From Gordonia effusa NBRC 100432 (GTDB lineage Bacteria > Actinomycetota > Actinomycetes > Mycobacteriales > Mycobacteriaceae), in assembly GCF_000241305.1 (NCBI RefSeq), contig NZ_BAEH01000036.1, forward strand, positions 94,646-158,645: a stretch of DNA of 64,000 nt. Reading direction: 5' to 3'. A program made the position numbers and the translations under genes. The notes beneath the pieces were generated by a model. It worked only from the letters and a program-made list of their open reading frames with translations, was not told the origin of the DNA and did no database searches. Of the stretch, positions 47,763 to 55,987 are shown piece after piece; within the stretch, counting starts at the first letter, position 1; every line of letters starts with the position of its first letter.

Positions 47763-48406
47763 TGACTGACGAAAGTCAGCAAGTGGTCGTCTATCGCTCG
47801 TGCACGACTGATGGCCCACGGTGGCAGTTCTATTCGATGCCGGAAAGCATCGTGGGGGGCGCCGACGATCTCAATGCGGCACGTGAGCAATACCGCGACG
47901 CACTCGCCTTTTCACTCGACGTTCCGACCAATACATTGCCGGAGATCCGCGAACTCATCGAGCACGAAGCCAGTGAGGGAACCAATATCTGGATTCGCGG
48001 CGGGCTCAACTCACCCACATACAAAACGGCACTGAAGTTCCTGACCGCGTATGTGCAAAGTCAACCACCTGATCACGTCGACTGGTTCTTCGAACAACCA
48101 GCAGCAAGCGGTGACGTGATCATCGCCCCCGTCGAGTTCGACGACACCCTCAGGACAATCACCTCACAGATGACCGCATTCGACTCGGTCTGGGCCGTGG
48201 CTCAGGGCACGCATTCGGACGGAAGCGACATGCTGGTCTGGCTCGCTTTGGGAGGGAGCAAAGCGGCCTCTGGCGGGAGCGAGCAGGTTAACCTCGCCGA
48301 CCTCGGCCTAACTCCGGACAGCCCGATGGTCGATGTCTTCACGCGGGTAATCACAAACGGCGAGCGTACCCATTCCGACAGCAGATACGCCCTCGCCACG
48401 GTATGA
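47762..48406 (+). CDS. HicB-like N-terminal domain protein with long C-terminal extension
   Basis: A 214-residue protein translationally coupled to the HicA-like gene. The first 60 residues (VVVYRSCTTDGPRWQFYSMPESIVGGADDLNAAREQYRDALAF) look like the partly degraded ribonuclease-H-like HicB antitoxin fold (x-W-x-x-x-x-P-E-x-x-G-G-x-x-x-x-E-A-R-x-x-x-R-x-A-L). No helix-turn-helix or ribbon-helix-helix follows; instead there is a 140-residue region (YVQSQPPDHVDWFFEQ, DVFTRVITNGERTHSDS) that I do not recognise. A HicB of 214 residues without a DNA-binding tail is unusual. It could be an antitoxin or an unrelated partner. Confidence 0.6.
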   Translation: MTDESQQVVVYRSCTTDGPRWQFYSMPESIVGGADDLNAAREQYRDALAFSLDVPTNTLPEIRELIEHEASEGTNIWIRGGLNSPTYKTALKFLTAYVQSQPPDHVDWFFEQPAASGDVIIAPVEFDDTLRTITSQMTAFDSVWAVAQGTHSDGSDMLVWLALGGSKAASGGSEQVNLADLGLTPDSPMVDVFTRVITNGERTHSDSRYALATV

Positions 48407-48545
48407 CCTCCGCACATTAGACTGCCAATTTCATTACCCAGACTTAGAAAAATTCGGACTCGATGCAGCCGAGAGCCGCGGAGTGTGAAAGACTAAACGC
48501 CGGGATCTACACCTGATCTCTCTCTGAAGGAAGTAGTAAAGCAAC

Positions 48546-48752
48546 ATGGCACAAGGAACCGTCAAATGGTTCAACGGCGAAAAGGGCTTCGGCTTCATCG
48601 CTCCCGACGACAGCAACACCGGTGACGTCTTCGTTCACTACTCTGCGATCAGCGGTAGCGGTTTCCGCAACCTCGAAGAGGCGCAGCGAGTCGAATTCGA
48701 CATCGAGCAGGGCCAGAAGGGCCCTCAGGCCACAAACGTGACCGTTCTCTAA
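48546..48752 (+). CDS. Cold-shock domain protein
   Basis: A 68-residue CspA-type protein with both RNA-binding motifs, KGFGFIAPD (RNP1) and VFVHYSAI (RNP2). It binds single-stranded RNA or DNA as an RNA chaperone. A GAAGGAAG lies eleven bases upstream of ATG 48546 and a perfect terminator follows. A second cold-shock gene is at 60.1 kb in the conserved Rv3648c position, so this is the additional copy. Confidence 0.97.
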   Translation: MAQGTVKWFNGEKGFGFIAPDDSNTGDVFVHYSAISGSGFRNLEEAQRVEFDIEQGQKGPQATNVTVL

Positions 48753-48774
48753 GCTTCTCGCGACGAGAGCAGTC

Positions 48775-48807
48775 AAAAACCCCAGTCACCGTGTGACTGG
48801 GGTTTTT
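48775..48807 (+). terminator. Perfect 15-base-pair terminator of the cold-shock gene
   Basis: AAAAACCCCAGTCAC (48775-48789), loop CGT, and its exact complement GTGACTGGGGTTTTT (48793-48807) with a terminal T-run. The A-tract on the left arm makes it bidirectional in principle. Confidence 0.95.
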
Positions 48808-48890
48808 GCGCTCTCCGGGAAGGTATTTCACGCAACCGGACTTAACTCCATATAGTGGAACAGACACACGTCGATGGCGAGGAGATCAGC

Positions 48891-49055
48891 ATGTCGAACT
48901 TCGGGAAGAAGATCAAAGACGAGGTCAAGGCCGTATCCGCCGCGATCGAGAACGAACTGACCGTACTCGAAGGCGCACCTGGCGGTTATGACCCACTCAA
49001 AGAGGACGACGACACCACCGATTCCGAGTCAGCCTCCGACGCTGACGACAAGTAG
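48891..49055 (+). CDS. Small acidic protein of unknown function
   Basis: A 54-residue protein: a basic N-terminal helix (MSNFGKKIKDEVKAVSAAIENELTVLEG, amphipathic) followed by an acidic tail (EDDDTTDSESASDADDK). GAGGAG lies seven bases before ATG 48891, and the composition is strongly non-random, supporting a real gene. No family is recognised. It converges with the LysR gene. Confidence 0.6.
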   Translation: MSNFGKKIKDEVKAVSAAIENELTVLEGAPGGYDPLKEDDDTTDSESASDADDK

Positions 49056-49065
49056 GCACACGAAT

Positions 49066-49950
49066 CTACGAATCAGGGCCTTGCACAAGCACTTCCACTA
49101 GCTCGGCCAACAGTGGACTCGTCGGTTCGTCCGCACGCTCGACGGCGTTGACGTCCACCTGAAGCACCCCCGGAGACATCGGAAGTACCCGCACACCGGG
49201 CGTCGTCTCCCCTACGTAGAGAATCGTCCACGCATCGGGGTGGTTCACCAATTCGGCTACCGCGGTGCGATCCGGTGCGATCGGCGCACCCCATCGCACC
49301 GTCAATCCCGAAGCGGCGAAGGCGTCATCGATCACCGACCGCAACAGCCGTTGCTGCGCGAGCGAGGGCAATAGCAGCGGATACTTCGAAAGCTGTTGCA
49401 AATCAACAGATTTGGCGTTGGCCAGCGCGTGCTTCTCCGATGCGACAACCACCAGGTCCTCCGACCACAAGCGGCGAACCGCTAGCTTTGTGCGACCACC
49501 GGCCTCCGATTCGGGCAGTGACCCTCGTATCAGCGCGATGTCGACGTCACCCGAACGCACCGAAGCCACCCGCGCGGCAAAGTCGCGGATGATGAAGTCC
49601 ACCTCGGCATCTGGGTGCGCATCTCGGATAACCGCGATCGCAGCCATCGCACGATTGGCGAAAGACATGTTGGCGGCCAACCGAATTCGCTGTCCGTCAG
49701 GCTGCACGGCAGCAAAAGCCAACTCCTCCAGTGCCAGCATCTGACGCGCGATCGGGGCCAAGCGATCAGCGGCGTCGGTCGGAATCACCCGCCGCGTCGA
49801 ACGGTCGAAGAGTGTCACCGACAACTCAGCCTCCAACCGTGCGATCTGATGGCTGATCGCCGACTGCGACAGATAGTTGCGGCTCGCCGCTCGACTGAAA
49901 CTTAACTCTTCGCAGACGGCGACGAAATAGCGCAGTTGACGCAGCTCCAT
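49066..49950 (-). CDS. LysR-family transcriptional regulator
   Basis: A 294-residue LysR regulator. The N-terminal helix-turn-helix is MELRQLRYFVAVCEELSFSRAASRNYLSQSAISHQIARLE (residues 1-45, canonical), followed by the periplasmic-binding-like effector domain (IRLAANMSFANRAMAAI, KYPLLLPSL). It is divergent from the NDH-2 gene with 134 bases between starts, the usual target geometry. The effector is unknown; control of ndh and itself is inferred. Confidence 0.92.
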   Translation of the reverse strand: MELRQLRYFVAVCEELSFSRAASRNYLSQSAISHQIARLEAELSVTLFDRSTRRVIPTDAADRLAPIARQMLALEELAFAAVQPDGQRIRLAANMSFANRAMAAIAVIRDAHPDAEVDFIIRDFAARVASVRSGDVDIALIRGSLPESEAGGRTKLAVRRLWSEDLVVVASEKHALANAKSVDLQQLSKYPLLLPSLAQQRLLRSVIDDAFAASGLTVRWGAPIAPDRTAVAELVNHPDAWTILYVGETTPGVRVLPMSPGVLQVDVNAVERADEPTSPLLAELVEVLVQGPDS

Positions 49951-50084
49951 ATAGCCGAGGCTATCAGCATTTATTAGTGATTGAGATAACTGCGTTGAAA
50001 TCTATGCGTTTTACCTCGGGATAGATCTGCCCCAGAGTGGTGTTGTTAATTAATGAGAGATACGACGCGAGAGAGGAATTCCCG

Positions 50085-51362
50085 ATGACCACCACCCATA
50101 CCGCCGACGTTGTGATTGTCGGTTCGGGCTTCGGCGGCATCGCAGCCGCACGTCGCCTCGCACGACGCGGATACCGCGCGCTGATCGTCAGCGACACCGC
50201 GCACTACCTGTTTCAACCGCTGCTCTATCAAGTAGCTACGGGCATCCTGGATCCGGCGATCATCGCTACCGCCGCCAAAGATACTGTCCCCGATGGCATT
50301 TCGATCCTCAAAGGGCATGTGACCGGGGTGGACGCCGCTGGTCAGAAGGTGTTCGTCACCACCGATGGCGACGACGCGGTGGTCGAATACACCTGGCTGG
50401 TCGCAGCAACCGGCTCGGCGCAGGCGTATTTCGGTCGTCCCGAGTTCGCTGAACACACCTTCGCCTTGAAGACCATTGAGGACGCGAAGACCCTGCGCGA
50501 CCATATCCACGAACGGTTCGTCATCGCCGCCGATCAGACCGCCGACGATACGACGCGTCAGCGAGCGGCCAGCTTCGTGATCGTCGGAGCGGGCGCGACG
50601 GGCGTCGAAACTGCCGGCGAAATAGCCGAATTGGCCAAACGTCACTTCCACCAGGACGTACACATCACCCTCGTCGACGGTGCACCAGACGTACTACCGG
50701 CCTACGGTGGCAAACTCAGTGCCTACGCACGCCAGCGACTGACCGACGCCGGCATTACCGTGATCACCGGCGCGATGGTCACCGACCTCGACGCCACCGG
50801 CGCGACTGTCGAACATGACGGCGCGCCAACACGATTGGATGCCGACACGGTCATTTGGGCTGCCGGGGTGCGCGCCGCGGATTTCGCGGAAGCACTGGCT
50901 ACCGCGACAGGCTGCGCTACCGACCGCGCGGGCAGGTTGCTCATCAACAACGACTTGACCGTCGGCGGCTACGCGAACGTATTCGCCATCGGCGATATGA
51001 CCGCATTGCACGACTACCCCGGGCAAAGCCCCGTCGCGATGCAACAGGGTCGCCACGTCGCAGATACGATCACCGGAAAACGCCAGCGCGGCAGTGAATT
51101 TCACTATTTCGACAAGGGCAGCATGGCGATGCTCAACCGACTCGGCGCTGTCACCGACGTGCGAGACACGATCAAGATGACCGGACCGCTGGCATGGGTC
51201 ACCTGGCTGGTTGTGCACTTGTACTACCTCGCGGGTCTCAAACATCGCACACAAGCTCTTGCCGATTGGGCACGCGCCTTTGTCGGACGCGGTCGCCCCG
51301 GGTACGCAACGTACGCGCCGGAGGCCGTACCCGACGGTGAAAAGGAGCATGCGGCGGCGTAG
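50085..51362 (+). CDS. ndh: Type II NADH dehydrogenase
   Basis: A 425-residue NDH-2-type flavoprotein. VVIVGSGFGGIAAARRLARRG is the FAD-binding motif, FVIVGAGATGVETAGEIAELAKR the NADH-binding motif, and DADTVIWAAGVRA and NVFAIGDMTAL the conserved C-terminal FAD-site segments. It feeds electrons from NADH to menaquinone without pumping protons. GAGAGG lies nine bases before ATG 50085; the frame is open further upstream. A membrane-anchoring C-terminal stretch (MTGPLAWVTWLVVHLYYLAGL) is present as in the family. Confidence 0.93.
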   Translation: MTTTHTADVVIVGSGFGGIAAARRLARRGYRALIVSDTAHYLFQPLLYQVATGILDPAIIATAAKDTVPDGISILKGHVTGVDAAGQKVFVTTDGDDAVVEYTWLVAATGSAQAYFGRPEFAEHTFALKTIEDAKTLRDHIHERFVIAADQTADDTTRQRAASFVIVGAGATGVETAGEIAELAKRHFHQDVHITLVDGAPDVLPAYGGKLSAYARQRLTDAGITVITGAMVTDLDATGATVEHDGAPTRLDADTVIWAAGVRAADFAEALATATGCATDRAGRLLINNDLTVGGYANVFAIGDMTALHDYPGQSPVAMQQGRHVADTITGKRQRGSEFHYFDKGSMAMLNRLGAVTDVRDTIKMTGPLAWVTWLVVHLYYLAGLKHRTQALADWARAFVGRGRPGYATYAPEAVPDGEKEHAAA

Positions 51363-51370
51363 CCGCGGCA

Positions 51371-52882
51371 TCACTGACTGACGTTGTGCAATGGGGCTGT
51401 CGCCGGGCCTTCGAGGATCGCGCCGTCCGGCGCGAAGCGCGAGCCGTGTAATGGACAATCCCAGGAACTCTCTGCATCGTTCCAGCGGAGAACACCGTAA
51501 AGGTGCGGACAGACCGCGGATACCTCGGTCGTGGCGCCATTGACGGTGCAAATTCCGACCGGTCGGCCGGCGCGGCGCTCGACACGCCCCTCCCCCTCGG
51601 CGGGAGGCGGCCCGGCGCCGCGCGTTTCGGCGGTTAACCAGCCACGCGTCATAGCTACCGCGACTCCGGCATTCGTCTGGATCATCGACGAAAGGCCCGC
51701 CAGTTCGCGCGGCGTCCATGTCTCAAGGACCCGCGCCCACCCGCCGCGGTCACCGAGCAGGCGAGCAGCAAGTGCGTGCGCGGCGGCCACGGCATTGGTC
51801 ATCCCCCACTTGTTGTATCCGGAAGCGACCAGGATCCGATCACTTCCGGGCAATAGCGCGCCTGCGTAGGGAAGTCCATGGACCGGCGTGTAATCCTGAG
51901 CGGACCATTGGTGGGCGGGAGCGCCGATATCGAAATGCGCTCGGCTCCAGTCGATTAGGTCATCGACCTTCGCCTGCGGCGAAACCGCACGACCAACGAT
52001 GTGGCCATTCCCGCCGACCAGAAGGTACTCACCTCCGACGTCGGGTGCGTATCGCAGCGATCGAGTCGGTTGATCCACCGAGACGTACATGCCGCGGGGA
52101 GTGTTCGCGGGGGCCCGGAATGCCAATCCGTAGGAACGGTGTGGACTCAACCTGGCGAAGAACCCGCCGCGATCAAGCACCGGCGTGCCAGTGGCAAGTA
52201 CCGTCGCCGTCGCGCGCACGCGGGCTTTCACCGCGTCGACGACGACTCTCTTGTCACCGCCAACCGCTCCCGCGCCGTCGATCCTGACGTTCCTCACCCG
52301 ACTGTGCTCGAATATTTTCACTCCGGCGGCGAGGGCCTCGGATACCAAGGCCCGTAACAACTCCATCGCGTCGAGTTGTATCTGATCGTCGAGCCGGACT
52401 CCCCCGCATGTGTCGAAGGGAAGTTCGGCGAGGTCTTGTTCCCACGACACATCCAGCCCCGCCGCGCGACACGCGTCATATTCCGCGCGGGCCTGCGAAA
52501 CACCAGCGGCCGTCTGTGCGTACGAATATGCCGCTTCCCACTGAAACGGCACCCGCATACTCTCGCAGAAGTCCAGAATCCATTGCTGTGCTTGGGAATT
52601 GGCAGTCACGTAGTCATCAACCGTCGTAGCTCGGTGCCGTCGGGCGATAGTCGACAATTGAGAACCCTGCAAGAGACTCACCTTGCCGGTCGTATTGCCG
52701 GTCGTGCACGCACCGACGGTTCGACCTTCGATGACGGCGACACTCGCGCCGCGCCGTGCCAACAGCACGGCCGTCGCCATCCCGGTGAGGCCCGCCCCGA
52801 CGATCGCGTAGTCGAATGAGCCATCGTCATCGAGGCTCGGGAAATCGTCAATCGAGACACGGTCACGCCATAGAGAGGACAC
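51371..52882 (-). CDS. FAD-dependent oxidoreductase with C-terminal Rieske domain
   Basis: A 503-residue protein. An N-terminal DadA-type FAD domain (FDYAIVGAGLTGMATAVLLARRGASVAVIEG, GNTTGKVS, HRSYGLAF) is fused to a C-terminal Rieske [2Fe-2S] domain with Cys458-Pro-His460 and Cys476-Pro-Leu-His479 (C-x-H-x15-C-x2-H). The same two-domain architecture is known in bacterial amine or glycine oxidase-like proteins and lets the flavin pass electrons to the cluster. It is convergent with ndh with eight bases between stops. The substrate is unknown. Confidence 0.9.
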   Translation of the reverse strand: MSSLWRDRVSIDDFPSLDDDGSFDYAIVGAGLTGMATAVLLARRGASVAVIEGRTVGACTTGNTTGKVSLLQGSQLSTIARRHRATTVDDYVTANSQAQQWILDFCESMRVPFQWEAAYSYAQTAAGVSQARAEYDACRAAGLDVSWEQDLAELPFDTCGGVRLDDQIQLDAMELLRALVSEALAAGVKIFEHSRVRNVRIDGAGAVGGDKRVVVDAVKARVRATATVLATGTPVLDRGGFFARLSPHRSYGLAFRAPANTPRGMYVSVDQPTRSLRYAPDVGGEYLLVGGNGHIVGRAVSPQAKVDDLIDWSRAHFDIGAPAHQWSAQDYTPVHGLPYAGALLPGSDRILVASGYNKWGMTNAVAAAHALAARLLGDRGGWARVLETWTPRELAGLSSMIQTNAGVAVAMTRGWLTAETRGAGPPPAEGEGRVERRAGRPVGICTVNGATTEVSAVCPHLYGVLRWNDAESSWDCPLHGSRFAPDGAILEGPATAPLHNVSQ

Positions 52883-52933
52883 ATCAGCGGTTACCCGTCG
52901 TCGCCTCGATTGAAACCCGCTATCGGCGATGCC

Positions 52934-54220
52934 CTAGCGCGGTCGTTTACTCCTCATCGCCTGACCGATCTTCGCCACCATCGCATCGACCGCGAATTTG
53001 GGTTTGACGTTGAGGTCCAACGCTTCTCGGCATTCCAGAACCGCTTCGATGCACTGCAATAGTTGCTCCGGGGACGCGAACCCGGCCATGCCGGCCGTCG
53101 TGGACTCGACCATGTCGGGATGCATGAACTGCACTCGGGCCCCCGAAGCTGTGACCATCGCGTCACGGAAGAGCGCAGCCAAGTCCACCAGGGCTCGGTC
53201 TAACACATCGCGGGATGTCCGTGTCGCGCGAGACTTTTGTCGCTTCTCCAGTTCTTTGATGGCACCCGCCGACCCACGTGGTGCTCGTGCCGCGCCCTTA
53301 CCGGTGCCGCCCGCACCGAGCGCGGTCTTGAGTTCTTCGGTCTCCGCCTCATCCAGCTCGGCACTGATAGCCTTCGCCGCTTCGTCGGCCGAGCGGACCA
53401 ACGATTCGGCACCCGCATACGCCGTCGAATCACGGGTTGCCGCTCGGGCCAAGCCCAGTGCGGCTAGCCGTTGGCTGCGCGCGGCGGGATCAGTGGCTAA
53501 ACGTCGGGCTCGACCAATATGCCCTCCGCATACCGATGCCGCCCAGAGCGCGTCTTCAGCGTCGATGCCGTCGTGGGTGGTCAACACGTCGGCGATATCG
53601 GCCACTGACGCAGTCGTGAGCGCGATATGACGACAACGCGACTTCAGAGTGACCGAGATGTCCTCCGGGTCGACTGACGGCGCGCACAGCAGGAAAACGG
53701 TACGCGGCGGCGGCTCTTCGACGACCTTCAACAACGCGTTGGCAGCCTGCTCGGTCAGCCGGTCGGCGTCTTCGACGATGACGATCTGCCACCGCCCTGT
53801 TCCCGGACGACGACTAGCCGTTTGCACGATGTCTCGGATTGCCAATACTGAAAGGCTCAATCCCTGCGGTACAACATGGCGAACATCGGCGTGTGTGCCA
53901 CTCATCACAGTCGTACAAGAGCGACATATCCCACACCCGAGGTTGTCGGGTGTCTGACACTGCAGGGCGGCGGCAAAACAAGTCGCGGCGACTGAGCGGC
54001 CTGTGCCCGGTGGACCGGTAAAAAGCCACGCATGCGTCATCGACGCCCGCTGAGCGGCGACGCTATTCTCTACCTGACCTGCATCAGCGTCGAACATCGA
54101 CACCGCGCCTGCACTCTGTTCGTCGAGCCGGGCGGACACCGACAAAGCCGCCCGCGCTGCCGCCGACAGTTCTGTCGCCACTGCCCGCTGGCCGATCAAG
54201 CGGTCGAACACGTTACTCAC
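52934..54220 (-). CDS. holB: DNA polymerase III clamp-loader subunit delta prime
   Basis: A 428-residue HolB, close to the mycobacterial Rv3644c length. The P-loop is GPPGTGRS (residues 69-76) with Arg in place of the usual Lys, as in other delta-prime proteins that do not hydrolyse ATP. Zinc-binding cysteines are C88, C96, C99, C102, and the sensor segment VVEEPPPRTVFLLC is present. It is part of the DnaX clamp loader that places the sliding clamp on DNA. It is divergent from the membrane cyclase gene. Its extended linker (AEETEELKTALGAGGTGKG) is Gly/Ala-rich. Confidence 0.95.
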   Translation of the reverse strand: MSNVFDRLIGQRAVATELSAAARAALSVSARLDEQSAGAVSMFDADAGQVENSVAAQRASMTHAWLFTGPPGTGRSVAATCFAAALQCQTPDNLGCGICRSCTTVMSGTHADVRHVVPQGLSLSVLAIRDIVQTASRRPGTGRWQIVIVEDADRLTEQAANALLKVVEEPPPRTVFLLCAPSVDPEDISVTLKSRCRHIALTTASVADIADVLTTHDGIDAEDALWAASVCGGHIGRARRLATDPAARSQRLAALGLARAATRDSTAYAGAESLVRSADEAAKAISAELDEAETEELKTALGAGGTGKGAARAPRGSAGAIKELEKRQKSRATRTSRDVLDRALVDLAALFRDAMVTASGARVQFMHPDMVESTTAGMAGFASPEQLLQCIEAVLECREALDLNVKPKFAVDAMVAKIGQAMRSKRPR

Positions 54221-54304
54221 GTCAACAGACTAGAGGTCGCGCCGGACACTCGATGCGAAGCGGCAGTGTTTAACAATTGCAAGCATCCAGCTACCGTTGG
54301 TGGT

Positions 54305-55852
54305 GTGGTTGCACGTCGCTCGAGGTGGTCGAAGGGCATGCACCTGGCTCGCTGGCTAGTCCATACGCCATGGCCGGTGCTCGCCCTCGACATGCTGCGC
54401 GCCAATCTGCTCGGCGCACTGTTCACCTTCGCGTTCCTTCGATTCGGAATGCCCGACAAATATGCGGTCAGCCTTTCGCAGATCGACGCCCGGAACCAGC
54501 TTATTTTCGCGCTCTATCTGGTAATCGCGGCCCTCGTTGGCGGCTATCTCAGCATCCGTCTCAGTCTGCCGGTTCTGGTGTGGCATCGTCGGCGTTCACG
54601 TCTAGATGACACCTATGCCCGACGTCGCGCACTCGCGCTGCCGTGGCTGCTCACCGCATCGAACTTCGCGCTGTGGACGATCGGCGGCATCCTGTTCACC
54701 TATCTCAACCTCGGTATCAGCGGTCAGCGGGCATTCTTCGTCGCTGGCGCCACGGCTATCGGTGCACTGGTGACCTGTGTGCTCAGCTATATGCAGGCCG
54801 AGAAAGTCCTCCGGCCGATCACCGTCGCGGCGATGGCGAACGATCCCGATATCGCCGTGGCCCCGAGCGTCAGCACCCGAATCACCCTGTTCTGGCTGCT
54901 GACCGTTGCCATGCCGCTGATCGTCATCATCATCTTGATACTTCTGGCCCGGTTCCAGATCGCCGGCGCGACGGCGACTGAACTCATTCGCCCCATCCTC
55001 TGGATGGCCTGTGCCGGACTCGCCTTCGGCGTGCTCGCCATCGCGCGGCTGCTCGGTGCGATCACCGATCCCATCAAGCAACTCCGTCATGCCCAGAACG
55101 AGGTCCGCGCGGGCAATCTCGACATCGCGGTGAAGATCTACGACGGCAGCGACCTCGGCCTGCTGCAAGCTGGCTTCAACGAGATGGTGGCCGACGTCCG
55201 GGAACGCCAGGCGTTGCGCAACCTATTCGGCCGCTATGTGGGCGAGGACGTGGCGCGACGCGCCATCGAAACCGGCACCGAGTTGGGTGGCGAAGAACGC
55301 TACGTGGGAGTCCTTTTCGTCGACATCGTCGGCTCGACGCGACTCGCGGTCAACCGGCCACCGCGCGAAGTAGTCGGACTGCTCAATGAATTCTTCCAAG
55401 TCGTCGTCGACGTGGTCGGGCGGCATGGCGGCTTCGTCAACAAGTTCCAGGGCGACGCCGCACTCGCCATCTTTGGCGCGCCGCTCGAACTCGATGATTT
55501 CGCCGGTCGCGCACTCGCCGCGTCACGCGAACTGCGGGTGGAAATCGAACGGACACTTGGCAATACTGACTTCGGCATCGGCGTCTCCGCTGGCAAGGCG
55601 ATCGCCGGCCATATCGGTTCGCAACAACGCCTGGAGTACACCGTCATCGGCGATCCGGTGAACGAGGCCGCGCGGCTGACCGAGCTGGCCAAGGACGAAC
55701 CGACGCGGGTCCTGGGTTCGGCTCGCGCGGTATTCCTCGGCTCTGCCGACGAAGCCGAATTCTGGGATATCGGCGAAGGTGTCGAGTTACGCGGGCGCGG
55801 CATCGAAACGCTGCTGGCGCGGCCAAAGTTAGATCCGGTCGAGCAAGGCTGA
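54305..55852 (+). CDS. Membrane adenylate cyclase with HAMP domain (Rv3645 type)
   Basis: A 515-residue class III nucleotide cyclase. About six membrane helices (LDMLRANLLGALFTFAFL to MACAGLAFGVLAIARLL) are followed by a HAMP linker (GAITDPIKQLRHAQNEVRAGNLDI ... GLLQAGFNEM) and the catalytic domain. Metal-binding Asp340 (VLFVDIVGSTR) and Asp384 (KFQGDAALAIFG), substrate Lys (VNKFQGD), and the Asn and Arg (PVNEAARL) are all present, so cAMP synthesis is expected. M. tuberculosis Rv3645 has the same order next to holB and topA and responds to fatty acids. GTG 54305 is chosen; ATG 54338 is possible. Confidence 0.92.
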   Translation: MVARRSRWSKGMHLARWLVHTPWPVLALDMLRANLLGALFTFAFLRFGMPDKYAVSLSQIDARNQLIFALYLVIAALVGGYLSIRLSLPVLVWHRRRSRLDDTYARRRALALPWLLTASNFALWTIGGILFTYLNLGISGQRAFFVAGATAIGALVTCVLSYMQAEKVLRPITVAAMANDPDIAVAPSVSTRITLFWLLTVAMPLIVIIILILLARFQIAGATATELIRPILWMACAGLAFGVLAIARLLGAITDPIKQLRHAQNEVRAGNLDIAVKIYDGSDLGLLQAGFNEMVADVRERQALRNLFGRYVGEDVARRAIETGTELGGEERYVGVLFVDIVGSTRLAVNRPPREVVGLLNEFFQVVVDVVGRHGGFVNKFQGDAALAIFGAPLELDDFAGRALAASRELRVEIERTLGNTDFGIGVSAGKAIAGHIGSQQRLEYTVIGDPVNEAARLTELAKDEPTRVLGSARAVFLGSADEAEFWDIGEGVELRGRGIETLLARPKLDPVEQG

Positions 55853-55905
55853 GGCTAGGTCGGTCGGGCTCGGGCTCGGGCTCGGATCGCAAACCCCACC
55901 CTTTT

Positions 55906-55978
55906 CGCAAACCCCACTCGCCCGGACATTCCCGACTCGGTTTCCGTGTCGGGAACGTCCGCCCGGGTCGGGTTTGCG
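55906..55978. terminator. Long bidirectional hairpin between the cyclase gene and topA
   Basis: CGCAAACCCCACTCG...GACTCGG (55906-55940) and its near-complement CCGTGTCGGGAAC...GGGTTTGCG (55944-55978) pair over about 33 bases with few mismatches. It separates convergent genes. A partial direct copy CGCAAACCCCAC lies at 55888-55899, so part of the arm has been duplicated. Confidence 0.8.
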
Positions 55979-55987
55979 GGGGGCGCG

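Noticed and set aside
54032..54304. N-terminal extension of the cyclase frame
   Set aside because: It runs antisense through the 5' end of holB and has no cyclase-family sequence.
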